Assembly (NCBI GenBank): GCA_946633275.1
Contig: CAMPAT010000019.1
Span: forward strand, 1-8,763
From: an uncultured Clostridia bacterium
Lineage (GTDB): Bacteria; Bacillota; Clostridia; Oscillospirales; Acutalibacteraceae
DNA length: 8,763 nt
Direction of reading: 5' to 3'
This document shows positions 1 through 8,763 of this stretch, one piece after another. The notes under the pieces are model-generated. The model ran no database searches and was not told the DNA's origin. It worked only from the letters and a program-made list of their open reading frames with translations. The position numbers were made by a program, and so were the translations under genes. Position 1 is the stretch's first letter. Every line of letters begins with the position of its first letter.

Positions 1-467
1 CGGTTTTCCTTTGCGTTCGGTGTTCCCGTCAGTCCGAGCTCGAAAAGGTCGGACGTAGTAATAGGGTCGTCGTTTTGCGACACAGAGCAGGTTACGCCTG
101 CTCTTTTTAATGCGTCGAGCAGTACTTCCTTCGTCATCCCTTCAACGCCGAGCTTGCCTTCCTTTGACGGCGCGTTCTTTCGCTTCTCCTTGCCGTAAAT
201 ATCGGGGATGTAGACGTTGATGAGTTTGTCCTTCGGTACTGATGACGCGATGTGACCGCGTATCATAAACCCTGCGTGGTCGGAGTCGGTGAGCACGATT
301 ATACCGCGCTCCTCAGCGAGCTTCTTAATGAAGCTCAGCTTCTCCTTGTCCTTGAAAATGCCGAAGCCGTTTGTCTCGATAATGAACGCGTCAAGTATGT
401 TCGACAGCTTCAGCTTGTCGTATCTGCCTTCAACTATGACTGCCTGCGAAAGCTTAATCTTTTCCAT
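1..467 (-). CDS. RNase M5-like toprim-domain protein, C-terminus cut by window edge
   Basis: The visible 155 residues form a toprim domain like that of ribonuclease M5, which matures 5S rRNA in Firmicutes. The first acidic motif VEGRYDK puts the catalytic Glu at E13. ETNGFG follows at about 31-36, and the DxD motif TDSDHAG gives D61 and D63. A segment at about 95-120 (GKLGVEGMTKE) resembles the end of the M5 toprim core. Clostridial relatives often carry a further DUF4093-type C-terminal domain, which would lie beyond the left edge. The start at 467 is supported by GAGGAA (474-479) six bases upstream. The ATG shares one base with the holA stop (TAATG), indicating translational coupling. By family the protein is a cytoplasmic Mg-dependent nuclease. 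Whether it processes 5S rRNA or another RNA cannot be told from this fragment, so no rnmV symbol is given. Confidence 0.8.
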   Translation of the reverse strand, partial: MEKIKLSQAVIVEGRYDKLKLSNILDAFIIETNGFGIFKDKEKLSFIKKLAEERGIIVLTDSDHAGFMIRGHIASSVPKDKLINVYIPDIYGKEKRKNAPSKEGKLGVEGMTKEVLLDALKRAGVTCSVSQNDDPITTSDLFELGLTGTPNAKEN

Positions 468-1504
468 TACGCGTTCCTCGAAATCAGCAGCTTTGCGACA
501 GTTTCTTCAAGAAGAATGTTTTTATCAATCGAGGTCGATTTCATTTTTTCGTCGGTATCGGCGATAATGTCAATCGAGTTTCTCAGCGACTCAACGCTGA
601 CTGTCCTGCAGTCGCGCGCGGCGTTTCTGATAAGGAACTCTCTGCCTTTGTATGAGAAGTAATTGCCGAGCTCGTTTTCGTTTGCGCCTGCCGACTTTGC
701 GCACTTTACGCGGTACATATCAACGTAGCAGGAAGCGATGACTGCAAGAATTGCAATCGGCTCCTCCTTTTGCGCAAAGAGAGCGGAGAGCACGGCGTGC
801 GCCCTGTCGCTGTTGCCCTGCAAAATGAATCTTGATAAATCGTAAACTCTCGCCTGAAGAGATTTGACAGCGAGCTTGTCAATCGTTTCTTTGCTTATGT
901 TACCTTCGCCCGTATAGGCGCAGATTTTTTCAAGCTCGCTGAAAATTGTCTGAATATCGGAGCCGACAAGACTAATCAGATACCTCGCAAGGTCGGGCGC
1001 GATAATGCAGCCTCGCTTTTTTGCGGAAGCTGCTATGAGCCTCGTGAGCTCGCCCTCGGTGCGCTTTTCGAGATTGACAGCGCTGCCCGCCTTTGCAAAA
1101 GCAGTTTCAACCGAGCGCCAGCGCGCGCTTTTTTTAGTGTCAACTTCGATGTTGTCGTACCAGAAAACCATTACGCACGACGGCGAAACGTCCTTAAAAT
1201 ACTCCTTAAGCGCGTCAATATCCTTCTGGCTTTTATCGAGCGGATAGTCGTGCACAAGCACAAAAGTAGTGCTGCCCATCATCGGGAGCATATCCGCGTC
1301 CTGCAGAATGTCGCTTATCGAAGCATTTTTGCCCTCGTACTGATGAAAATTGAAATCGGCGAAAGCCTCGTCAACAAGCTTTTCCTTCAGCTTGCCGACG
1401 TAGTGCTCCTTAAGATAACTCTCCTCGCCGTATATCAGATACACGGGTGAAAAATTTTCAGTTTTAAGTTGTTCCTTTAATTCTTTTTCACCGATTTTTG
1501 CCAT
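467..1504 (-). CDS. holA: DNA polymerase III subunit delta (clamp loader)
   Basis: 345 residues, the usual length for HolA. The delta subunit is part of the clamp loader and opens the beta sliding clamp during chromosome replication. The N-terminus has the family's opening (PVYLIYGEESYLKEHY, about 20-35), which resembles an AAA+ fold without a working Walker A motif. The middle section around 150-230 has the lid-domain pattern (ELTRLI, LVGSDIQTIFSELEKIC). The C-terminal helical collar includes the LSALFAQKEEPIAILAVIAS stretch near 240-260, typical of delta. The start has GGAGA at 1509-1513, only four bases from ATG. lacZ ends 41 bp upstream with no terminator, so read-through is likely. A perfect -10 hexamer (TATAAT, 1525-1530 on this strand) lies in the gap but has no convincing -35, so an internal promoter is possible and unproven. 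The downstream toprim gene overlaps by one base. Confidence 0.92.
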   Translation of the reverse strand: MAKIGEKELKEQLKTENFSPVYLIYGEESYLKEHYVGKLKEKLVDEAFADFNFHQYEGKNASISDILQDADMLPMMGSTTFVLVHDYPLDKSQKDIDALKEYFKDVSPSCVMVFWYDNIEVDTKKSARWRSVETAFAKAGSAVNLEKRTEGELTRLIAASAKKRGCIIAPDLARYLISLVGSDIQTIFSELEKICAYTGEGNISKETIDKLAVKSLQARVYDLSRFILQGNSDRAHAVLSALFAQKEEPIAILAVIASCYVDMYRVKCAKSAGANENELGNYFSYKGREFLIRNAARDCRTVSVESLRNSIDIIADTDEKMKSTSIDKNILLEETVAKLLISRNA

Positions 1505-1545
1505 TATTTCTCCGATTAGTATAAATTATATTGCGAGCGTCTGAG

Positions 1546-4710
<3,165 letters not shown>

Positions 4711-4722
4711 TTATTAAATATT

Positions 4723-4751
4723 ATTGTAAATTAAAAACATATATTTGTCAA
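4723..4751 (-). promoter_or_regulatory. Sigma-A promoter of lacZ
   Basis: On the minus strand TTGACA (4746-4751) is followed by a 17-base spacer and TACAAT (4723-4728). The -35 is perfect and the -10 matches five of six positions. Transcription should start near 4715, about 22 bases before the lacZ ATG, giving a short leader with the AAGGAG site at 4700-4705. Such strong elements suggest high expression unless a repressor acts. An imperfect palindrome at 4750-4764 touches the -35. Confidence 0.85.
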
Positions 4752-4764
4752 CCGCTCAGCAGTT
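4750..4764. promoter_or_regulatory. Imperfect 15-bp palindrome at the lacZ -35, candidate operator
   Basis: AACCGCTCAGCAGTT pairs as AAC-n-GCT-n-AGC-n-GTT, six of seven half-site positions symmetrical around a central base. It overlaps the last two bases of the lacZ -35 and lies upstream of it, where a repressor or activator could act. It does not match the LacI/GalR core (central CG) or a cre consensus. Assignment as an operator is inference from symmetry and position only. Confidence 0.35.
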
Positions 4765-4781
4765 TTAATGATAAGAAGGAG

Positions 4782-4800
4782 TTTTCAAAAAATTTGAAAA
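4782..4800. repeat. Perfect A/T-rich inverted repeat (8-3-8)
   Basis: TTTTCAAA (4782-4789), AAA, then TTTGAAAA (4793-4800) form a perfect inverted repeat between the two divergent promoters and upstream of both. It could be a protein-binding site, a bent or UP-element-like A/T tract for the ctsR promoter (-35 begins 17 bp later), or chance in A/T-rich DNA. It is not placed to act as a terminator for any gene here. Confidence 0.45.
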
Positions 4801-4823
4801 AAGTCAAAAATAATTCTTGACTT
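4801..4823. repeat. Inverted pair of CtsR-like half-sites (AAGTCAA / TTGACTT)
   Basis: AAGTCAA (4801-4807) and TTGACTT (4817-4823) are perfect inverted copies separated by nine bases. The left copy contains an orphan half-site AGTCAAA (4802-4808). The right copy is part of the CtsR operator over the ctsR -35. CtsR normally binds tandem heptads spaced by three bases, so the orphan may be an auxiliary contact. Its function is uncertain. Confidence 0.4.
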
Positions 4824-4832
4824 TCTTTGACC
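4816..4832 (-). promoter_or_regulatory. CtsR operator 1, over the ctsR -35 and spacer
   Basis: Read on the minus strand this is GGTCAAA-gaa-AGTCAAG. It matches the CtsR consensus RGTCAAA-NAN-RGTCAAA at all but the last position. It covers the -35 element (4817-4822) and part of the spacer of the ctsR promoter, so bound CtsR would block RNA polymerase. This fits the known autoregulation of ctsR operons. Confidence 0.85.
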
Positions 4833-4845
4833 ATTGTGCTATAAC
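4817..4845 (+). promoter_or_regulatory. Sigma-A promoter of the ctsR-mcsA-mcsB-clpC operon
   Basis: TTGACT (4817-4822), a 17-base spacer and TATAAC (4840-4845) match sigma-A elements, each five of six. TG at 4837-4838 adds an extended -10. The expected start is near 4852, giving a leader of about 65 bases before the ctsR ATG. The promoter lies between two CtsR operators, so it should be off when CtsR is active and on during heat or protein stress. Confidence 0.88.
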
Positions 4846-4853
4846 ATACTTGA

Positions 4854-4885
4854 AGGGCAAAGAAAGTCAAAGTTAAACTTGCCCT
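4854..4885 (+). repeat. Possible stem-loop in the ctsR leader
   Basis: AGGGCAA (4854-4860) and TTGCCCT (4879-4885) are perfect inverted 7-mers with an 18-base loop. They would fall at the very 5' end of the ctsR mRNA and embrace operator 2. A 5' stem could stabilise the transcript, but the symmetry may be incidental to the operator sequence. No U-run follows, so it is not an intrinsic terminator. Confidence 0.35.
4855..4871 (+). promoter_or_regulatory. CtsR operator 2, just downstream of the transcription start
   Basis: GGGCAAA-gaa-AGTCAAA matches RGTCAAA-NAN-RGTCAAA with one mismatch (G for T in the first heptad). Ten of its central bases are identical to operator 1, but it lies on the opposite strand, so the two operators face each other across the -10. 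It would sit at about +3 to +20 and could block open-complex formation or promoter escape. Confidence 0.8.
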
Positions 4886-4916
4886 ACCAAATTACAGAAA
4901 AGAGGCACACTATCAA

Positions 4917-5366
4917 ATGAAAATGAGTGATATAATAGCTGATGTGATTATGGATATGTTTGACGAGGGCGAGTCAAGCGTCCAGATTCAGCGTAACGAT
5001 TTGGCAAATCGCCTTGGCTGTGTGCCCAGCCAGATTAATTATGTAATCACGTCTCGCTTTACTCCCGAGGCAGGCTACAGGATTGAAAGCCGCCGCGGAG
5101 GAGGCGGATATATTCTGATAACGCGCGCCGAAAGCAAGGACGACACGATTGTATCGCTGATTAAGAGTATCGGAGATTCTATCGATGAGCGTAATGCAAG
5201 AGCACATATTTATAACTGCAGTTATCAGAAGCTTATTGATGATACGAATGCAAAGCTTATGCTTGCGGCTGTGAATGATAATAACTTTAAGGGGCTCGAC
5301 AGGCAGAGCGCAAACGTCATCAGAGCAAAACAGCTCAAACAGATGCTGCTTACCTACATTGATTGA
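4917..5366 (+). CDS. ctsR: Transcriptional repressor CtsR
   Basis: 149 residues, the family's normal length (about 150). CtsR is the dimeric master repressor of class III heat-shock genes (clp genes and its own operon) in Firmicutes. The N-terminal winged helix includes MSDIIADVIMDMF at 3-15, the recognition region DLANRLGCVPSQINYVITSRF at about 27-47, and the glycine-rich wing ESRRGGGGYILI at about 57-68, whose Arg-Gly tip enters the DNA minor groove. The C-terminal four-helix part (75-149) mediates dimerisation and is the usual target of McsB. The start at 4917 has a modest GAGG site (4902-4905) 11 bases upstream. A second ATG at 4923 is an alternative start. Two CtsR operators at 4816-4832 and 4855-4871 frame its promoter. 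It is first in an operon with mcsA, mcsB and clpC. Confidence 0.96.
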   Translation: MKMSDIIADVIMDMFDEGESSVQIQRNDLANRLGCVPSQINYVITSRFTPEAGYRIESRRGGGGYILITRAESKDDTIVSLIKSIGDSIDERNARAHIYNCSYQKLIDDTNAKLMLAAVNDNNFKGLDRQSANVIRAKQLKQMLLTYID

Positions 5367-5374
5367 CAAAAATT

Positions 5375-5414
5375 TTAAGCACGAACGCTTAATATTAGTT
5401 TTAGGCTTAAAGCC
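5375..5414 (+). repeat. Two small hairpins between ctsR and mcsA
   Basis: TTAAGC-acgaac-GCTTAA (5375-5392) is a perfect 6-bp stem with a 6-base loop. GGCT-TAA-AGCC (5404-5414) is a second short stem ending six bases before the mcsA AAGGAGG site. Neither is followed by a U-run, so read-through is expected. They could be mRNA processing or stability elements, but the evidence is weak. Confidence 0.35.
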
Positions 5415-5434
5415 CGACGAAGGAGGACACAACT

Positions 5435-5959
5435 ATGAAATGCACACATTGTAATGAGAGAGAAGCAAATACACATATTAAGAGAATAATTAACGGAAAG
5501 CGTGAGGAAATGCACCTCTGCTCGCAATGCGCTGAGGAGCTCGGAGTTATGAACGAATTTAATTTTGAGCCGTTCTCGATGAACAGCTTTTTCGGAAATC
5601 TGCTCGGCGCAGGCGCGACGGCGCTTAATTCGCTTGCGGGAATTGACCGCTGCACTTACTGCGGCTCGTCGTTTAACGACGTCGTAAACAGCGGACAGGT
5701 GGGCTGCGCTCATTGTTACGACAAGTTTGAGGATATGCTCTATCCGAGTATCGAGAAGCTGCACGGCAGAGCGCGTCATATCGGCAAATGTGTAACTTAT
5801 ACCGAGGAAAACGACGAGCAGAAGCCTTCTGAGGAAGCTCCTCAGCCGACAAAGCTTGAGGCGCTTAAGGCAGACCTTAAGAAAGCGGTTCAGGAGCAGC
5901 GCTTTGAGGACGCGGCAGTTCTCAGAGACAGGATTAAAGAAATCGGGGAGGCACAGTAA
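5435..5959 (+). CDS. mcsA: McsA, zinc-binding partner of the McsB arginine kinase
   Basis: 174 residues, normal for McsA, the small partner that activates McsB and helps inactivate CtsR. Four CxxC pairs are visible: C3/C6, C29/C32, C73/C76 and C91/C94, enough for two zinc sites. The region between them (40-70) is variable and Phe-rich. After an acidic, Pro-containing linker (about 120-137), a UVR motif (KLEALKADLKKAVQEQRFED, continuing to about 171) forms a helical hairpin of the type that contacts Clp ATPases and UvrB/UvrC. A strong AAGGAGG (5420-5426) lies eight bases before ATG. The stop overlaps the mcsB start by one base (TAATG), which fits translational coupling of the two partners. All eight Cys are intact, so the protein looks functional. 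Confidence 0.94.
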   Translation: MKCTHCNEREANTHIKRIINGKREEMHLCSQCAEELGVMNEFNFEPFSMNSFFGNLLGAGATALNSLAGIDRCTYCGSSFNDVVNSGQVGCAHCYDKFEDMLYPSIEKLHGRARHIGKCVTYTEENDEQKPSEEAPQPTKLEALKADLKKAVQEQRFEDAAVLRDRIKEIGEAQ

Positions 5960-6951
5960 TGAGCAGATGGTACGAAAATGAAGGTAATAATTCAGACGTA
6001 GTCCTGTTTTCGAGAGTGCGGCTTGCGCGAAATCTCGCGGACAGTCCGTTCCCGAACAGGATGAGCGACGATATCAGAAAAAGCGTAACGAAGAAGCTTT
6101 ACGCAACTCTTAAGAGCTCTCAGTACGCAAACGAATTTGACCTTATTAATCTTGCAGAGCTTGGAACAACTAAGGCTGTTTCGTATGCCGAAAAGTACCT
6201 TGCAAGTCCCGATTTAGTGAAAAAAGGCGGCTCGTTTATGCTCAGCAAAAATGAGGATGTATCCGTTATGCTCTGCGAGGAGGACCATATTAAGATTAAT
6301 GCGTTTGCCGCAGGTCAGAGTATGGAAGAGGCGTACGAAAAAGCAAACAATATTGACGATATGTTCCTTTCGTCGCTTAAGATTGCGTATTCGGAAAAGC
6401 TTGGATTTCTGACAGCGTCTCCGATTAATCTCGGCACGGGACTGAAGGCGTCATTTGTGCTTCATCTTCCTGCGCTGCGCCGTCAGAACGCGCTTTACAA
6501 GCTGTCCTCGATGGTCAGCAAGCTCGGACTTAATCTGCGCGAGCTTTACAAGAACGCAGCAGGCGACCTTTATATTCTTTCAAATCAGGTTTCGCTCGGT
6601 ATCAGCGAAAAAAGCGCAATCGATAATATTTCGACTATCTGCGAGCAGATTGTTCAGCAGGAGCGCGAGGCGCGAAAAGAACTTGCCGAAAGCTATGAGT
6701 TTGAAGATAAGCTTTACCGAAATCTCGGCGTTCTTAAATCTGCGAGAATTCTTAAGACGGACGAATTTCTTAACAGTCTGTCGCTCGTGCGTCTCGGTAT
6801 CGCTATGAAGTATTTTGATATATCTTACAGTACTGTCGGAGATATGCTTTATTCTCTCCAGAATGCAACCCTTGCTTCTGATACGGGCAAGGAGCTCAGC
6901 GACAGCACGCTCCATAAGCTCAGAGCGGAGATTGTCAGAGAAAAATTATAA
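5959..6951 (+). CDS. mcsB: McsB, protein-arginine kinase family, divergent active site
   Basis: Member of the ATP:guanido phosphotransferase family. McsB phosphorylates arginines on CtsR and misfolded proteins, marking them for ClpCP. Conserved features are SRVRLARN (R19, R21), CEEDHIKI with catalytic E107/E108, NLGTGLKAS at 157-165, LHLPAL at 168-173 and SNQVSLGISE at 208-217. Compared with characterised McsB (as I recall them), several key positions differ. The Cys of LTSCPTN is Ser154. Arg of GLRAS is Lys163 and Arg of DHIRI is Lys112. The RGLYGEGSEA loop is reduced to RELYKNAAGD (194-203), losing about three residues and the catalytic Glu. The phosphoarginine-pocket motif RDxxRA is LHKLRA (318-323). 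It is short, 330 residues against about 350-360. The reading frame is intact and the start has GGGGAGG (5945-5951) seven bases upstream. Family assignment is secure; kinase activity is not. Confidence 0.9.
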   Translation: MSRWYENEGNNSDVVLFSRVRLARNLADSPFPNRMSDDIRKSVTKKLYATLKSSQYANEFDLINLAELGTTKAVSYAEKYLASPDLVKKGGSFMLSKNEDVSVMLCEEDHIKINAFAAGQSMEEAYEKANNIDDMFLSSLKIAYSEKLGFLTASPINLGTGLKASFVLHLPALRRQNALYKLSSMVSKLGLNLRELYKNAAGDLYILSNQVSLGISEKSAIDNISTICEQIVQQEREARKELAESYEFEDKLYRNLGVLKSARILKTDEFLNSLSLVRLGIAMKYFDISYSTVGDMLYSLQNATLASDTGKELSDSTLHKLRAEIVREKL

Positions 6952-6974
6952 TTAAGAGTAACGGATTATGATTG

Positions 6975-6986
6975 AGGCGCTCGCCT
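6975..6986 (+). repeat. Short hairpin in the mcsB-clpC gap
   Basis: AGGC-gctc-GCCT is a small stem within the 82-bp gap between mcsB and clpC. It lacks a following U-run, so it is not a convincing terminator. The gap otherwise holds only the clpC ribosome binding site (AAAGGGG, near 7018-7024). Continuous transcription into clpC is the simplest reading. Confidence 0.25.
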
Positions 6987-7033
6987 TGAAAAATATTAAT
7001 TCGTAATAACATAAAAAGAAAGGGGTTTTAGAT

Positions 7034-8763
7034 ATGTACAAGTTTAACTCTTTCACTCAAAAATCAAACGAGGCGCTTAACCTCGCAATTAAATCAGCCG
7101 AAGAATACGGCCATAACTATATCGGCAGCGAGCATATCCTTATCGGTCTTCTGCGAGAGGGTACAGGCGTTGCTGCAGGCGTGCTCGATGATAAGGGCGT
7201 CTACTTTGAAGATGTCGATGAGTTAATAAAAACTCAAATCGGCACGGGCAATCCGACCCGTCTTACACCTGAGGATTTCACCCCTCGCTCAAAGCGGATT
7301 ATTGAGCTCTCTTTCCAGATTGCACGCGGAATGTCGCACTCGTTTGTAGCGACGGAGCACCTGCTCATTTCGCTTATTAAAGAAACGGACAGCTACGCCG
7401 TTAAGTTCCTTAACGAGCTGGGCGTTGATGAAAACGCGCTTCTTGAAGATATCGTTCAGTCGCTATCAAACGGCGAGACAGACGAACGCAGAGGAGCAAA
7501 GGGCGGCAAAAAGAAAAACAGCAAAACTCCCACGCTCGACGAGTTCGGCCACGACCTTACAGCCGAGGCGAAGGAGGGCAAAATCGACCCTGTTATCGGC
7601 AGAGAAAATGAAATAAAGCGTGTTGTACAGATTTTGTCAAGACGTAATAAGAACAGCCCCTGCCTTATCGGTGAGCCGGGAGTAGGAAAGACCGCTATTG
7701 CAGAAGGTCTCGCACTTAAAATAGTTCAGGATGAGGTTCCGGAAATGCTCCGCGATAAGAAGATTGTCGCACTCGACCTTACCTCTATGGTTGCAGGCAC
7801 AAAGTACCGCGGCGACTTCGAGGAACGAATTAAAAAGGCTATGGACGAGGTAAAGGCGGCGAAGGACGTAATCCTCTTTATCGACGAGGTGCATACGATT
7901 ATGGGCGCAGGCGCAGCAGAGGGCGCAGTCGATGCAGCTAATATTCTCAAGCCGTCGCTTGCACGCGGCGAGCTGCAGGTAATCGGCGCTACAACTATCG
8001 ACGAGTACCGTAAGAATATTGAGAAGGACGCAGCGCTCGAAAGACGTTTTCAGCCCGTAATGGTAGGCGAGCCTACCGAGGAGGAGGCAATCGAAATTCT
8101 CCGCGGACTGCGCGACAGATACGAGGCTCACCACAAGGTTAAAATTACCGACGAGGCAATTGAAAACGCAGTTAAAATGTCGTCGCGCTATATCGCAGAC
8201 AGATTTCTGCCGGACAAGGCGATTGACCTTATCGACGAAGCGGCTTCGGTAGTAAGACTTAAGACTTACACAATGCCTCAGAACTTAAAGGATATGGAGG
8301 ACGAAATAAAGCGTCTTGAGCAGGAAAAGCAGTCTGCCATTACCGCTCAGGACTACGAGAACGCCGCAAAACTCCGAGATAAGCAAAACGAGCTTTCGAA
8401 GCTTCTCAAGGGCGAAAAGGAAAAGTGGCGTAACTCCTCCTCACACGAAGTTAAGTCCGTTACGACTGATGAGATTGCATCGGTAGTATCCTCATGGACG
8501 GGTATCCCTGTAAATCAGCTCACTAAGGAGGAGAGCGAACGCCTGCTCGATATGGAGAACATTCTCCATAAGAGAATCGTAGGTCAGGACAAGGCGGTAT
8601 CCTCGATTGCCAAGGCTATCCGCCGAGGCAGAGTAGGACTGAAAAATCCTAATCGACCTATCGGCTCGTTCATCTTCCTCGGTCCTACGGGCGTTGGTAA
8701 AACAGAGCTTTGCAAAACTCTTGCAGAGGCTATGTTCGGCGACGAAAACGCTATTATCAAGCT
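7034..8763 (+). CDS. clpC: ATP-dependent Clp protease ATP-binding subunit ClpC, C-terminus cut by window edge
   Basis: 576 codons are visible of an expected 810-830. ClpC is a hexameric AAA+ unfoldase that feeds proteins into ClpP. In order: N-domain with two Clp_N repeats (1-145), a basic linker (150-165), AAA+ domain D1 with Walker A GEPGVGKT (213-220), Walker B LFIDE (D284, E285) and Arg finger region ERRF (336-339). Next is the coiled-coil M-domain (about 410-465) with a UVR motif ([15 protein letters not shown]), which distinguishes ClpC from ClpA and ClpE. D2 begins near 495 and its Walker A GPTGVGKT (550-557) is intact. The N-domain glutamates that bind phosphoarginine in B. subtilis (E32, E106) correspond to E33 (GSEHILIGL) and E108 (ATEHLLISL). 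The start at 7034 follows a purine-rich AAAGGGG. Last visible gene of the CtsR-controlled operon. Confidence 0.96.
   Translation, partial: MYKFNSFTQKSNEALNLAIKSAEEYGHNYIGSEHILIGLLREGTGVAAGVLDDKGVYFEDVDELIKTQIGTGNPTRLTPEDFTPRSKRIIELSFQIARGMSHSFVATEHLLISLIKETDSYAVKFLNELGVDENALLEDIVQSLSNGETDERRGAKGGKKKNSKTPTLDEFGHDLTAEAKEGKIDPVIGRENEIKRVVQILSRRNKNSPCLIGEPGVGKTAIAEGLALKIVQDEVPEMLRDKKIVALDLTSMVAGTKYRGDFEERIKKAMDEVKAAKDVILFIDEVHTIMGAGAAEGAVDAANILKPSLARGELQVIGATTIDEYRKNIEKDAALERRFQPVMVGEPTEEEAIEILRGLRDRYEAHHKVKITDEAIENAVKMSSRYIADRFLPDKAIDLIDEAASVVRLKTYTMPQNLKDMEDEIKRLEQEKQSAITAQDYENAAKLRDKQNELSKLLKGEKEKWRNSSSHEVKSVTTDEIASVVSSWTGIPVNQLTKEESERLLDMENILHKRIVGQDKAVSSIAKAIRRGRVGLKNPNRPIGSFIFLGPTGVGKTELCKTLAEAMFGDENAIIK

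Noticed and set aside
4974..5779. Overlapping minus-strand open frames opposite ctsR and mcsA
   Set aside because: Both are shadows of clearly identified genes on the plus strand. Their Cys- and Ser-rich translations have no family features.
5959..6951. mcsB as a pseudogene
   Set aside because: The frame is uninterrupted, the start is coupled to mcsA with a strong ribosome binding site, and most of the fold's motifs are kept. Specific active-site changes fit divergence better than decay.
6972..7000. Possible clpC promoter (TTGAGG, 17 bases, ATTAAT)
   Set aside because: Each hexamer matches consensus at only four of six positions and there is no extended -10. The gap is short and the operon order makes read-through more likely.
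6952..7033. Terminator between mcsB and clpC
   Set aside because: The only hairpin has a 4-bp stem and is not followed by a U-run.
7637..8134. Long open frame on the minus strand opposite clpC
   Set aside because: It lies wholly antisense to the conserved D1 domain of clpC, has no ribosome binding site or recognisable motif, and is explained by codon bias.

Overview
The window looks like chromosomal DNA from a low-to-moderate G+C Firmicute of class Clostridia, most likely the Oscillospiraceae/Ruminococcaceae. The basis is an intact ctsR-mcsA-mcsB-clpC heat-shock operon, sigma-A type promoters with strong AAGGAGG-like ribosome binding sites, and a toprim protein of the RNase M5-like family next to holA. 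The species is inferred, not demonstrated.

Left half (about 1-4692, minus strand). Transcription runs right to left: lacZ (GH2 beta-galactosidase), then holA (DNA polymerase III delta subunit), then an RNase M5-like toprim gene cut by the left edge. lacZ and holA are 41 bp apart with no visible terminator. holA and the toprim gene overlap by one base (TAATG). The set can be read as one transcriptional unit in which a sugar-hydrolase gene sits in front of replication and RNA-metabolism genes. A clean promoter (TTGACA, 17 bp, TACAAT) lies upstream of lacZ.

Centre (4693-4916). This 224-bp divergent intergenic region carries back-to-back promoters for lacZ and ctsR. Two CtsR-type operators flank the ctsR promoter, one over its -35 and spacer and one just after the expected transcription start. 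There is also an orphan half-site, an A/T-rich perfect 8-3-8 inverted repeat, and an imperfect 15-bp palindrome at the lacZ -35.

Right half (4917-8763, plus strand). This is the class III heat-shock operon in its standard order: ctsR (repressor), mcsA (zinc-binding activator/adaptor), mcsB (arginine kinase family) and clpC (AAA+ unfoldase, cut by the right edge). In the standard model CtsR represses the operon, McsA/McsB phosphorylate arginines on CtsR and damaged proteins, and ClpC with ClpP degrades the tagged proteins.

The most notable point is that McsB is divergent at several positions that are near-invariant in characterised McsB proteins. The GEGSEA catalytic loop is shortened and lacks its glutamate, the active-site Cys is Ser, two phosphate-binding Arg are Lys, and the C-terminal RDxxRA phosphoarginine pocket is degenerate. 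The phosphoarginine-receptor glutamates of ClpC appear conserved. No gene-free stretch exceeds 300 bp. I saw no tRNA, rRNA, CRISPR array or mobile element.
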